Below the pieces are notes generated by a model. The model ran no database searches, was not told the origin of the DNA, and worked only from the letters and a program-made list of their open reading frames with translations. 64,000 nt of DNA from Myxococcus llanfairpwllgwyngyllgogerychwyrndrobwllllantysiliogogogochensis (GTDB lineage: Bacteria > Myxococcota > Myxococcia > Myxococcales > Myxococcaceae), in NCBI RefSeq assembly GCF_006636215.1, contig NZ_VIFM01000025.1:1-64000 (forward strand), given 5' to 3'. A program made the position numbers and the translations under genes. Of this stretch, positions 18,678 to 27,425 are shown one piece after another (position 1 is the stretch's first letter; each line of letters opens with the position of its first letter).

Positions 18678-18681
<4 letters not shown>
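17356..18681 (+). CDS. methyl-accepting chemotaxis protein with minimal periplasmic part
   Basis: From the ATG at 17356 this is a 441-residue chemoreceptor. Two membrane helices ([19 protein letters not shown], and [19 protein letters not shown]) are separated by only ~15 residues, so there is essentially no periplasmic sensor. A HAMP linker follows, then a long MCP signalling coiled coil. The hairpin tip [18 protein letters not shown] is perfect and binds CheA/CheW. A TTG start at 17236 would add 40 residues. It begins the operon MCP-YjbR-CheW-CheY-CheA-CheC and probably senses membrane state or receives input from partner proteins. Confidence 0.9.
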
Positions 18682-19280
<599 letters not shown>

Positions 19281-19295
19281 TACAACACGACCTCT

Positions 19296-19718
19296 GTGCG
19301 GCACGTCATCTTCCGGGTGGAGAAAGAACGCTACGGGCTGCCGCTGTCGGCGGTGCGGGAGGTCGTGGTTCCCCCGGAGAAGTTCACGCGGGTTCCGCGC
19401 GCGCCCCCGGCGATAACGGGGGTGATGAACCTGCGGGGCCGGGTGGTGACGGTGGTGGAGCTGCGTCAGCTCCTGGGGTTGCCGGACGGTGCCACGCCGC
19501 CGTCCCGCGTGGTTCTTCTGGACCGGGGCCGGAGGGATCTGGGACTGTTGGTGACGGACGTGGATGGAATCGAGGCGGTGGAGCGGGTGAGCACGGCACC
19601 GGGCAAGTCGACGCCGGCCATCCGTGGCGTTGCTCGGCTGGGCGGGCTGGGAGTGACCGTGCTGGATCCAGAGGGACTGGACGCCGCGGTGGTTGCCTTG
19701 TTCACCCATTCCAAGTGA
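19296..19718 (+). CDS. CheW-like coupling protein
   Basis: A 140-residue CheW domain that couples the MCP to CheA. It shows FRVEKERYGLPLSAVREVV, the ITGVMNLRGRVVTVVELRQLLGL core and the VDGIEAVERV strand. It is slightly shorter than E. coli CheW. The start is GTG (19296), 15 bp after the previous stop. It is the only CheW in the operon apart from the CheA C-terminal domain. Confidence 0.9.
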   Translation: MRHVIFRVEKERYGLPLSAVREVVVPPEKFTRVPRAPPAITGVMNLRGRVVTVVELRQLLGLPDGATPPSRVVLLDRGRRDLGLLVTDVDGIEAVERVSTAPGKSTPAIRGVARLGGLGVTVLDPEGLDAAVVALFTHSK

Positions 19719-19793
19719 GTAGCCCCCTGGAAAGCGCGGGTGATAGTGTCCGCGCTCCTCTAGGCTAGGCGATTCGGAGGCGGAGTTCTTCAC

Positions 19794-20162
19794 ATGGCTA
19801 AGCGGGTCCTGGTCGTCGACGATGCCATCTTCATGCGCAACATGATCAAGGACATCTTCGCGTCTGGAGGGTTCGAGGTCGTCGGCGAAGCGGCCAACGG
19901 TCTGGAAGCCGTGGAGAAGTACAAGGAGCTCAAGCCTGACCTCACCACGATGGACATCGTGATGCCCTTCAAGAGCGGCATCGAGGCCACGCGGGAGATC
20001 ATCAAGCACGACAGCAGCGCGGTGGTCATCATGTGCTCCGCGCTCGGGCAGGAGAGCCTGGTGATGGAGGCCATCGAGGCGGGTGCCTCGGACTTCATCG
20101 TCAAGCCGTTCCGGGCCGAGGATGTGCTGGCCGTGGTGAAGAAGGTCCTGGGAGAGGCGTGA
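19794..20162 (+). CDS. CheY-type single-domain response regulator
   Basis: A 122-residue receiver domain alone. The acidic pocket is D9/D10, the phospho-acceptor D54 (TTMDIVMP), the switch Ser82 and the conserved Lys104. It has no output domain, so it works by protein binding, as CheY does. It lies between CheW and CheA, and CheA is the natural phosphodonor. A CheC-type phosphatase is encoded downstream. An AGGCGG site precedes the ATG, with 75 bp of upstream spacing. Confidence 0.93.
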   Translation: MAKRVLVVDDAIFMRNMIKDIFASGGFEVVGEAANGLEAVEKYKELKPDLTTMDIVMPFKSGIEATREIIKHDSSAVVIMCSALGQESLVMEAIEAGASDFIVKPFRAEDVLAVVKKVLGEA

Positions 20163-20212
20163 GCGGCATCGCCTCCGGGCGGGTTCGCGACGCTTCCTGA
20201 CGAGGTCGGGCC

Positions 20213-22714
20213 ATGACGATGGACATGTCCCGCTACCTGGGCCTCTTCATCTCGGAGGCCACCGAGCACCTGGAGGCGCTCGGGCGGGACCTGGTGCAGT
20301 TGGAGCGCGAAGGCTCCTCGAGCGCGGTGGACTCGATGTTCCGCCATGCCCACTCGGTGAAGGGCATGGCGTCGTCCATGGGCTTCGAGCCCATCGCCAT
20401 CGTCGCGCACCGGGTGGAAGACCTGGTGGACGCCGTTCGGCAGGACCGTGGCCGGTTGGACCGGGACCTGGTGGACCTGCTGCTGAGCGCCTCGGACACG
20501 CTGCTGGCGCAGGTTCGCGCCGTCGCGGAGGGACGCCCACCGGATGACGCGTCGGCGCTGCTCGCGCAGCTGGGGGTCCGCGTCACGGCGATGACGGGCC
20601 ATGCGCCCACCGCCACCCGCGTCGCCAAGGTCACCGTGCTCAAGCCGGAGGGCTCCGACAACGGAGAGGACCCCAGCTCGGGCTCGTCGGGCAGCGGCGG
20701 CGCGTCCGGCTCTGGTTCGTCGGGCACCGGCGGCGCGTCCGGCTCCGGCTCGGGCTCGTCGGGCAGCGGTGGTGCGTCTGGCTCTGGCACGGGTTCGTCG
20801 GGCAGCGGCGGCGCGTCTGGCTCCGGCACGGGTTCGTCGGGCAGCGGTGGTGCGGGCTCCACGGGGGCCACGCCTTCGAGCACGCCCGAGTCAGGCTCCG
20901 GTGGAGGTACGTCATCGGGGACGTCCGGGAGCTCGACTCCCGCGCCGGACACGTCGTCTGGCGGAACACCGGGGCCGGGCTCGCAAGGCACGACTCCCGG
21001 CAATGGCTCTCAAGCCTCGGGCGCCGTCGCGCCGGACGCGCCAGCTCGGCTGACGGCTCCGGAGACCGGGGTGGGAGGCGTGCGGGAGGTGCTGGGAATC
21101 GGCGCGCCTCCGTCCTCCGGCAATGGCATGGCGTCCCCGGCGACGCCGACCGTGCTCCCCGAGACGCTGGTGGCCGACCTGGGGACGGCGCTCAAGGCGG
21201 CCTCCACGGGAGTGCTTCCCGACGACCGCGCCACCCAGCGCTGGGCGGTGCGGCTGCGCATCTCCCCCACGTGTCAGGTGCCCGGCGTGCGGGCCTTCCT
21301 GGTGCACAAGCGGCTCACCACCCTGGGCACGCTGGTGGACCTGCGGCCCGCGCTGGAGGAGCTGAAGGCCGGGCGCATCCCGGACGGCTACATCCAGCTG
21401 GAGCTGGAGACGTCCGTGGGCGAGGCGGGCATCCAGTCCTCGCTCAAGAACGTGGCGGAGGTCGACGTCGTCTCGGTGAAGCTGGCCGTGGCCGTCCCCG
21501 TGCCGGTGGTCGTCCCCACGACGACGGCCGAGGGGGGCCGTGCGACGGGAGACTCCTCGGCGCGCACGGTGCGCGTGCGCACGGAGCTGCTCGACTACTT
21601 CCTCGACACGGTGGGCGAGCTGATGCTCGCCACGGCGCGCCTGCGCGAGGTGGGCAAGGTGCTGCCGGAGAACGTGCGGCCCGTGCTGGACGAGGGCGTC
21701 TACCGGCTGCACACGCTGGTGAAGGACCTGCACGACAAGGTGATGTCGGCGCGCATGACGCCGCTGTCGCTCATCACCGACCGGCTGCCCCGCGCGGCGC
21801 GCGACATCGCCCGCCGCAAGGAGCGCGAGGTCGACCTGGTCATCACCGGCGCCGAAATCGAGCTGGACCGCGCCATCCTCGACGAGCTGGCGGACCCGCT
21901 GCTGCACCTCTTGCGCAACTGCATCGACCACGGCCTCGAATCCCCCGAGGAGCGAATCGCCGCGAAGAAGGGCCCGCGCGGGCGCGTGCTCGTGGCCGTC
22001 AAGCGCGCCAGGGACCGCGTCATCCTCGAGCTGGAGGACGACGGCCGGGGCATGAACCCCGCGAAGCTGAAGGCCGCGGCGGTGGCGCGCGGACTGCTCC
22101 CTCCGGAGGTCGCCACACGGCTGACGGACCGGGAAGCGTTCATGCTGTCGTGCCTGCCAGGGGTGTCCACGGCGAAGGACATCACGGACATCTCCGGCCG
22201 GGGCGTGGGGATGGACGCCGTCAAGCGCGTGGTGGAGAGCGTGGGCGGCACGCTCGAAATCGACAGCGAACCGGGCCGGGGCACGCGCTTCACGCTGCGG
22301 CTGCCGCTGACGGTGGCGGTGGTGCACCTGCTGCTGGTGGAGGTGGGGGACGAGGTGTTCGGCCTGCCCATCGCCAAGGTGGTGGGCGCCACGGAGGCGG
22401 ACGGCGACGCGCTCAGCCGCAGCCGCGAGACGGCGCTGCTGCCGCATGGCAACTCGCTGTTGCCCGTGCATGCGCTGGACACGCTCGTCGGGGTGCCGTC
22501 GCCGGGGCTGCGGGGCGTGCGGCCCTTCGTGGTGATGGAGGGTGACTCCGGCCGGGTGGCGCTGGGCGTGGACCGGCTGCTGGGGCAGGAGGAAGTGGTG
22601 CTCAAGCCGCTGTCACGGCCGCTGGATTTGTTGCCGGGACTCTCCGGTGTGACCATCCTCGGGAGCGGCCGTCCGGTCTTCATCCTGGATGTGCCGAGGT
22701 TACTGTCCGCGTGA
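20213..22714 (+). CDS. cheA: CheA chemotaxis histidine kinase with tandem Gly/Ser linker
   Basis: An 833-residue CheA. The N-terminal HPt domain carries the phospho-acceptor His47 (HSVKGMASSMGF). Then comes a Gly/Ser/Ala low-complexity linker (residues ~157-214 are near-perfect tandem repeats) that extends with Ser/Thr/Pro to ~300. A P2-like region (~330-430) follows. Next are the dimerisation domain, the HATPase (N, G1 DDGRGM, GRGVGMDAVKR) and a C-terminal CheW-like domain ending at ~830. It autophosphorylates and donates to the CheY encoded just upstream. Its stop overlaps the CheC start (GTGA). Confidence 0.95.
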   Translation: MTMDMSRYLGLFISEATEHLEALGRDLVQLEREGSSSAVDSMFRHAHSVKGMASSMGFEPIAIVAHRVEDLVDAVRQDRGRLDRDLVDLLLSASDTLLAQVRAVAEGRPPDDASALLAQLGVRVTAMTGHAPTATRVAKVTVLKPEGSDNGEDPSSGSSGSGGASGSGSSGTGGASGSGSGSSGSGGASGSGTGSSGSGGASGSGTGSSGSGGAGSTGATPSSTPESGSGGGTSSGTSGSSTPAPDTSSGGTPGPGSQGTTPGNGSQASGAVAPDAPARLTAPETGVGGVREVLGIGAPPSSGNGMASPATPTVLPETLVADLGTALKAASTGVLPDDRATQRWAVRLRISPTCQVPGVRAFLVHKRLTTLGTLVDLRPALEELKAGRIPDGYIQLELETSVGEAGIQSSLKNVAEVDVVSVKLAVAVPVPVVVPTTTAEGGRATGDSSARTVRVRTELLDYFLDTVGELMLATARLREVGKVLPENVRPVLDEGVYRLHTLVKDLHDKVMSARMTPLSLITDRLPRAARDIARRKEREVDLVITGAEIELDRAILDELADPLLHLLRNCIDHGLESPEERIAAKKGPRGRVLVAVKRARDRVILELEDDGRGMNPAKLKAAAVARGLLPPEVATRLTDREAFMLSCLPGVSTAKDITDISGRGVGMDAVKRVVESVGGTLEIDSEPGRGTRFTLRLPLTVAVVHLLLVEVGDEVFGLPIAKVVGATEADGDALSRSRETALLPHGNSLLPVHALDTLVGVPSPGLRGVRPFVVMEGDSGRVALGVDRLLGQEEVVLKPLSRPLDLLPGLSGVTILGSGRPVFILDVPRLLSA
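20681..20853 (+). repeat. tandem repeat encoding the CheA Gly/Ser linker
   Basis: About four copies of a 39-48 bp unit encode GSSGSGGASGSG-type peptides inside cheA. The last copies are nearly identical at the DNA level, with scattered C/T synonymous changes. Such arrays can expand or contract by slippage, so linker length may vary between strains. Confidence 0.85.
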
Positions 22715-23310
22715 GCTTTCCCCTCCCCAGCGACGCGCAGCTCGATGCCCTGCGCGAGGTGGCCAATATCGGCTGTGGCCATGCCGCCAACGCCCTCTCC
22801 CGCCTGATGGGCGGGCGCCAGGTCGACCTGTCCGTCCCTCGGGTGGTGCTCACCGGCCCCTCGGACGCCGCGGGACTGCTGGGGGGAGACGCGCCCGCGG
22901 TGGCGGCCTGGCTCTCCATCACCGGCGCGCTGCGGGGCGTGTTGATGCTGGCGATGCCGCTGGCGGATGGAACGGCGCTGGAGACGCTGCTCCTGGGCGG
23001 GCAGGGGGCCGGGCAGGCCGAGCGTGACAGCGCGGTCTCGGAGGCCGCCAACATCGTCGCGAGCGCCTGCCTGTCCGCCATCGGCAAGCTGACGTCGTGG
23101 CGACTGATGCCGTCGGTGCCCACGCTGCGCAGGGACACGGCGCGAGCGCTGGTGGACGCGGCGGTGTCCCAGGTGGAGGGCGACGCCGGCCGCGTGGTGG
23201 TGCTGGAGGCGCGCTTCATGGCGGCGGCGACTCCGCCGGTGAGCGGGCAGTTGCTCCTGGTGCTGGAGCGGGACAGCTCCCGGGCGCTCCTGGCGCGGCT
23301 GGGCGTGTAG
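22711..23310 (+). CDS. CheC-like phosphatase
   Basis: A 199-residue CheC/CheX/FliY-family protein that dephosphorylates CheY-P. Both CheC-type active-site helices are present: LREVANIGCGHAANALS with its E-x2-N pair, and SEAANIVASACLSAI with the second E-x2-N. The pseudo-twofold fold and length match CheC. Translation begins at a GTG overlapping the cheA stop. It would reset the operon's CheY signal; no CheD gene is next to it. Confidence 0.8.
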   Translation: MSFPLPSDAQLDALREVANIGCGHAANALSRLMGGRQVDLSVPRVVLTGPSDAAGLLGGDAPAVAAWLSITGALRGVLMLAMPLADGTALETLLLGGQGAGQAERDSAVSEAANIVASACLSAIGKLTSWRLMPSVPTLRRDTARALVDAAVSQVEGDAGRVVVLEARFMAAATPPVSGQLLLVLERDSSRALLARLGV

Positions 23311-23334
23311 CCCGTTTCGGAGTAGACGGGCCCC

Positions 23335-24087
23335 ATGGATGAGAAGGCGCTGAAGCAGCTCCTGGGGAGCGTGAAGTCGGGCCGCGTCTCGGTGGACGCC
23401 GCCGTGGGCAAGCTCAAGGATTTGCCCTTCGCGGAGCTGGGCTACGCGACGCTCGACACCCACCGCAACCTCCGCTTCGGTTTCCCCGAGGTGGTGCTGG
23501 GCGAGCCGAAGACGGTGGAGCAGCTGTTGGGCATCGTCGGCGCGCTGGTGGAGCGCAAGCAGACGGTGCTGGTGACGCGGCTGCAGCCGGACAAGGCCGA
23601 GGTCCTCGTGTCGCGCTTCCCCAAGGGGCTGTACCACCCGGTGGCGCGCATCTTCCATCTCAAGCAGGGCAAGGTGCGCTCTGGCAAGGTGGCCATCGTC
23701 ACCGCGGGCACCAGCGACATCCCCGTGGCGGAAGAGGCCGCGGTGACGGCCGAGGCCATGGGCGCGGAGGTGCGGCGCGTCTACGACGTGGGCGTGGCGG
23801 GCATCCACCGGCTGTTGCGGCGCCGGGAGGAAATCCAGGAGTGCCACGTCGCGGTGGTGGTGGCCGGCATGGAGGGGGCGCTCGCGAGCGCGCTGGGGGG
23901 GCTCGTGGGCATCCCCGTCGTCGCGGTGCCCACGTCCGTGGGTTATGGCGCCAACTTCAAGGGCCTGTCCGCGCTGCTGGCGATGGTGAACTCGTGCGCC
24001 TCCAACGTGGCGACGATGAACATCGACAACGGCTTCGGTGGAGGCTTCTACGCGGCGCTCGTCTCCCGCACGAAGGGACGGCGGTGA
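23335..24087 (+). CDS. larB: LarB, pyridinium-3,5-biscarboxylic acid mononucleotide synthase
   Basis: LarB carboxylates and hydrolyses nicotinic acid adenine dinucleotide to make the precursor of the nickel-pincer (NPN) cofactor. The 250-residue length is usual. The AIR-carboxylase-like motifs are visible: TAGTSDIPVAEEAAVTAE, YDVGVAGIHRLL, VVVAGMEGALASALGGL and VPTSVGYGANFKGLSALL. It starts 24 bp after the CheC stop, and LarC follows directly. LarE (sulfur insertion) and the LarA racemase are not in this window. Confidence 0.92.
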   Translation: MDEKALKQLLGSVKSGRVSVDAAVGKLKDLPFAELGYATLDTHRNLRFGFPEVVLGEPKTVEQLLGIVGALVERKQTVLVTRLQPDKAEVLVSRFPKGLYHPVARIFHLKQGKVRSGKVAIVTAGTSDIPVAEEAAVTAEAMGAEVRRVYDVGVAGIHRLLRRREEIQECHVAVVVAGMEGALASALGGLVGIPVVAVPTSVGYGANFKGLSALLAMVNSCASNVATMNIDNGFGGGFYAALVSRTKGRR

Positions 24088-24092
24088 GCCCC

Positions 24093-25265
24093 ATGCGACG
24101 CATCCTCTACCTGGAGCCGGTGGGCGGCATCGCCGGGGACATGTTCCTGGCGGCGGGCATTGATTTGGGGCTCAAGCCCGAGGCGATTGAAGCCGCGCTG
24201 CGGGGCCTGAGCGTCCCGGGGTGGAAGCTGGCGGTGAGTCGCGCCGTGCGCCACGCCATCAGCGGCACCCACCTGGATGTGGTGTTGGACACGCGCGAGG
24301 CGCATCCGCACCGCGCCTATGCGGACATCCGCCGCCTCATCGAGTCCGCGTCCACGCTGTCGCCTCGCGTGAAGGAGCGCGCGCTCGCGGTGTTCCGCGC
24401 CATCGGCGAGGCCGAGGCCAAGGTGCACGGCGTGTCCATCGACGACATCCACTTCCACGAGGTGGGCGCGGTGGACTCCATCGTCGACATCTGCGGCGCG
24501 GCGGTGGTGCTGGAGTTGTTGGGCGACCCGGAGGTCCACGCGGCGCCGCCTCCTTTGGGCAGCGGCTCCATCCGCGTGGCGCATGGCACCATGCCCATTC
24601 CGGTGCCGGCGACGTTGGAGCTGTTGCGAGACGTGCCCGTGCGCTTCGAGGGCGTGGGCGAGCTGACGACGCCCACCGGCGCGGCGCTGCTCAAGGTGCT
24701 CGCGCACATTGGCCACCCTCCCGACTTCATCGTGGAGAAGGTGGGCTACGGCGTGGGCACCAAGGACTTCAAGGACAGGCCCAACGTGCTGCGTGCGTCC
24801 CTGGGCCGCATGGAGGCGACGCGCTCGGAGGGGCTGTGGGTGGTGGAGGCCAACCTGGACGATGCCACGCCCCAACTGCTGGGACACCTGGTGGAGCGGC
24901 TGCTCGCCGTCGACGCGCTGGATGCGTGGGTGACGCCCGTGGTCATGAAGAAGAGCCGCCCCGGGCACCTCTTGAGCGCCCTGGTGGAAGGCGGCCTGCG
25001 CGACACGGTGGTGGACACGCTGCTGCGCGAGTCCACCACGCTGGGCGTGCGCTACCACCGCGTGGAGCGACAGGCGCTGGAGCGCGACTGGGTGGAGGTG
25101 GAGACGCCTTGGGGCCAGGTGCGCGTGAAGCGCGGCCTGCGCGACGGCGCCGTCCTCAACGCGCACCCCGAATTCGAGGACTGCCGCCGCCTCGCGGAGG
25201 CCGCTGGTGTCCCGCTCAAGCAGGTGGTCGCCGCGGCCCTGGTGGCGCTCAGCCAGCGAAGCTGA
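24093..25265 (+). CDS. larC: LarC, nickel insertion protein for the NPN cofactor
   Basis: LarC is a CTP-dependent cyclometallase that inserts nickel into the pincer cofactor precursor. The 390-residue frame is continuous, so unlike Lactobacillus plantarum no programmed frameshift is needed. Conserved parts include YLEPVGGIAGDMFLAAGIDL, DIHFHEVGAVDSIVDI, TTPTGAALLK and MKKSRPGHLLSAL. A GTG at 24084 overlapping the LarB stop (GTGA) would add three residues and is an equally plausible start. Together LarB and LarC imply an NPN enzyme elsewhere in the genome. Confidence 0.92.
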   Translation: MRRILYLEPVGGIAGDMFLAAGIDLGLKPEAIEAALRGLSVPGWKLAVSRAVRHAISGTHLDVVLDTREAHPHRAYADIRRLIESASTLSPRVKERALAVFRAIGEAEAKVHGVSIDDIHFHEVGAVDSIVDICGAAVVLELLGDPEVHAAPPPLGSGSIRVAHGTMPIPVPATLELLRDVPVRFEGVGELTTPTGAALLKVLAHIGHPPDFIVEKVGYGVGTKDFKDRPNVLRASLGRMEATRSEGLWVVEANLDDATPQLLGHLVERLLAVDALDAWVTPVVMKKSRPGHLLSALVEGGLRDTVVDTLLRESTTLGVRYHRVERQALERDWVEVETPWGQVRVKRGLRDGAVLNAHPEFEDCRRLAEAAGVPLKQVVAAALVALSQRS

Positions 25266-25379
25266 GCCGCGGTCCTCCAGGTTGTGTAAGGCCCCCCGGC
25301 CAGATGACGGATGAACCGGGGGACATGGTCATGCGAAAACATTCTTGCTAGTTTGTTTCTGGCAAGAGGGGGAAATTCC

Positions 25380-26648
25380 ATGACTGATGCAATCCGTAGG
25401 AGCCTGGGGCCTGTCATCCGGACCGTGGGGAACGTCGCCATCGAGAAGACGGTGCCGCCGCCGCTGCAGCAGGTGGCCAAGGCGGCCATGAACTTCGCGG
25501 TGTCGTCGTTCGAGCAAGCCCGTCCCGCTCGCGCGCAGGTGTCGCTGGAGGTCCCGCCGCCTCCCGTGACGAACGCGTCGGTGCAGGGCAACGACAGGCT
25601 GGAGGTGGGGGACAAGCTCCAGGTGGAATCGGGGATTGGGGTGAATCTGCGGGAGCGCCCGTTGGCGAGCTCCAGGGACCTTGGCGGCTTCAGGAACGGG
25701 GAGCGATTGGAGGTCATCGCGCCGCCGCAGGGCTCGCCGGAGCAGGCTGGCTTCGTCTACGTGCGCGGCCCCGATGGGAGCACGGGCTGGGTGAGCACGT
25801 CCTTCACCCGGGAGCTGACGGAGGCCGAGGCGGCGCAGGCGCCCGTGGCGGTGGGGACTCCCAGCGACGAAAACACGGCGGCTTCGGCGGAGTACCAGGA
25901 CGTCTACGTCGACCAGTTCGGCGCCGAGGGAGACGTGGGCGGCGACGGCGAGAACGCCAACTGCGGTCCTTCCGCCACGCTCACGGCGCTGCGCAACGAG
26001 GGCCTGGAGATTCCGCCCATCCCCGACCTCGTCACCACGCACGGTCAGGACACCACGGGCGCGGAAGTGCAGGCGGTGCGCTACTGGGGCAATCACGAGA
26101 ACGACTCCGGCGATGACGGCGTCGGCACGAATGACCAGGGCGAGGTCGTCTACGCGTTGGGGGAGAACGGGAGCTACACCGGCACCACGGACATCGAGCA
26201 CGCGGTGACGGCCGCGGGCGGCACCTTCTACCGGCCGGCGGCGAATCCGGCGGCCATCGCGGATGCCATTCGCGACGGCAGCACGGTGGTCATCTCCGGC
26301 TCGTTCTACGAGTACTCGACGGCGACAGACCTGACGCCCGAGGCGCTGAGGGCCCCCGAGGGTCGCGTCTACGTGGACGACAACGGCGACTTCCTCCCCG
26401 ACGAGACCGCGCCGGGTGAGTACACCCTCGCCACCGAGAAGAAGAAGGACACCTGGACCCAGGGCGGTGGCGCCATCGAACACTTCGTCGCCGTGGTGGG
26501 CGTGACGGACGAGGGCAACTTCATCGTGTGTGACCCCGCGCATCCCTCGAAGGCGCCCATCGAGGTGTCTCCCGAGAAGCTCGATGCCTTCATGCGTGGC
26601 AACCGCAGCGCCATCGCCATCGACGGTCCGACGACCGAGGCCTCGTAG
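25380..26648 (+). CDS. SH3 / C39-like cysteine peptidase-domain protein
   Basis: A 422-residue protein with no signal peptide. Residues ~75-145 look like a bacterial SH3 (SH3_3) domain (GVNLRERPLASSRDLGGF, GSTGWVSTSFT). Residues ~180-415 resemble a C39-like papain-fold peptidase: Cys in NANCGPSATLTALRNEG, His in IEHFVAVVGV, and Asp in FIVCDPAHP as the third residue. Similar SH3-C39 proteins are candidate secreted lytic proteins. The ATG at 25380 has an AAGAGGGGG site. An upstream reading-frame extension is not supported. The substrate is unknown. Confidence 0.7.
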   Translation: MTDAIRRSLGPVIRTVGNVAIEKTVPPPLQQVAKAAMNFAVSSFEQARPARAQVSLEVPPPPVTNASVQGNDRLEVGDKLQVESGIGVNLRERPLASSRDLGGFRNGERLEVIAPPQGSPEQAGFVYVRGPDGSTGWVSTSFTRELTEAEAAQAPVAVGTPSDENTAASAEYQDVYVDQFGAEGDVGGDGENANCGPSATLTALRNEGLEIPPIPDLVTTHGQDTTGAEVQAVRYWGNHENDSGDDGVGTNDQGEVVYALGENGSYTGTTDIEHAVTAAGGTFYRPAANPAAIADAIRDGSTVVISGSFYEYSTATDLTPEALRAPEGRVYVDDNGDFLPDETAPGEYTLATEKKKDTWTQGGGAIEHFVAVVGVTDEGNFIVCDPAHPSKAPIEVSPEKLDAFMRGNRSAIAIDGPTTEAS

Positions 26649-26665
26649 TCGCGAGGAGTCCAGGT

Positions 26666-26710
26666 CCGGGGTGCCGCCCTTCGCCAGTTCGGGTGGCGCG
26701 GGCACCCCGG
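26666..26710. terminator. bidirectional hairpin between convergent genes
   Basis: CCGGGGTGCC (26666-26675) is the exact reverse complement of GGCACCCCGG (26701-26710). A further short stem lies inside the loop. It sits between the stops of the C39-like gene (plus) and the zinc-ribbon gene (minus), where a shared terminator is expected. Confidence 0.65.
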
Positions 26711-26714
26711 CCGT

Positions 26715-27425
26715 TCATCGCCAGCGCCTGAACCGGCTCCGCCACGGTGTGAACAACAGGGCGAGGAGGAACATCATCCCGATGCCCACCCAGCGCACGT
26801 CGCCCGGGCCGAAGCGAAGCAGTCCGAGCGTCACCCCAACATAGGCCCCCATGGCGAGGCACCGCGCGAACGTCGAGGGCAGCAGGGCCAGCAGCCCGGT
26901 GCCCACGGTGGAGTGACGCGCGAAGAGGCGCCACGCGCCGTGCTTCTGCTCCTCCGCGCGCAGCTTCCCCAGGAGGAACGCGTAGCGCTCCGAGTCCTCG
27001 CGGCGCTCCTGCTCCAGCCGTTGGAGCGCGCCCTCCCGCTCGACGCCGAGCTGCTTCGCGCGCTGCTCCCGGTGCTCGCGCGCGAGCTGCTCCCTGTAGG
27101 CGAGTTGCTCGGGTGTCCCCAGGTCCGCGCCGCACTGCTGGCAGTGTTTCGCGAAGCGGCCGTTGTTCGACGCGCAGACGACGCAGCGGGGAAAGTCCGG
27201 CCCGTCGTCTTCCGAGCTGTCGGGCCGCTGCTCCAACACCACCGGGGCCTGGGCCTTGAAGCGCTCCAGGTGCGCCTCGGGGACCTCGCCCTGGGGCAGC
27301 GCGCCGCGCTCGGCGATGTCCTCGAAGCGGCGCCCTCCGTCTTGAAGCTGGGGTGGCAGCTCCCGCTTCGCGCGCTCGCCCCGGTCCTTCTCCAGGTGGA
27401 GGAAGCGCGACAACTTGGAGCTCAT
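26715..27425 (-). CDS. zinc-ribbon membrane protein of unknown function
   Basis: A 236-residue protein I do not recognise as a named family. A zinc-ribbon-like C-x2-C...C-x2-C pair (CVVC and CQQCG, ~80-98) is followed by a Glu/Arg/Gln-rich coiled coil (~105-160). Two hydrophobic segments near the C-terminus (TGLLALLPSTFARCLAMGAYVGVTL and IGMMFLLALLFTPW, allowing for breaks) predict an inner-membrane anchor. Its ATG overlaps the stop of the upstream AAA ATPase gene by 4 bp, so the two are co-translated. It may anchor or recruit that ATPase. Confidence 0.7.
   Translation of the reverse strand: MSSKLSRFLHLEKDRGERAKRELPPQLQDGGRRFEDIAERGALPQGEVPEAHLERFKAQAPVVLEQRPDSSEDDGPDFPRCVVCASNNGRFAKHCQQCGADLGTPEQLAYREQLAREHREQRAKQLGVEREGALQRLEQERREDSERYAFLLGKLRAEEQKHGAWRLFARHSTVGTGLLALLPSTFARCLAMGAYVGVTLGLLRFGPGDVRWVGIGMMFLLALLFTPWRSRFRRWR

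Noticed and set aside
20681-20853. Possible CRISPR-like array in the CheA linker
   Set aside because: The repeats are contiguous, in frame and encode a Gly/Ser linker; there are no unique spacers of constant length.
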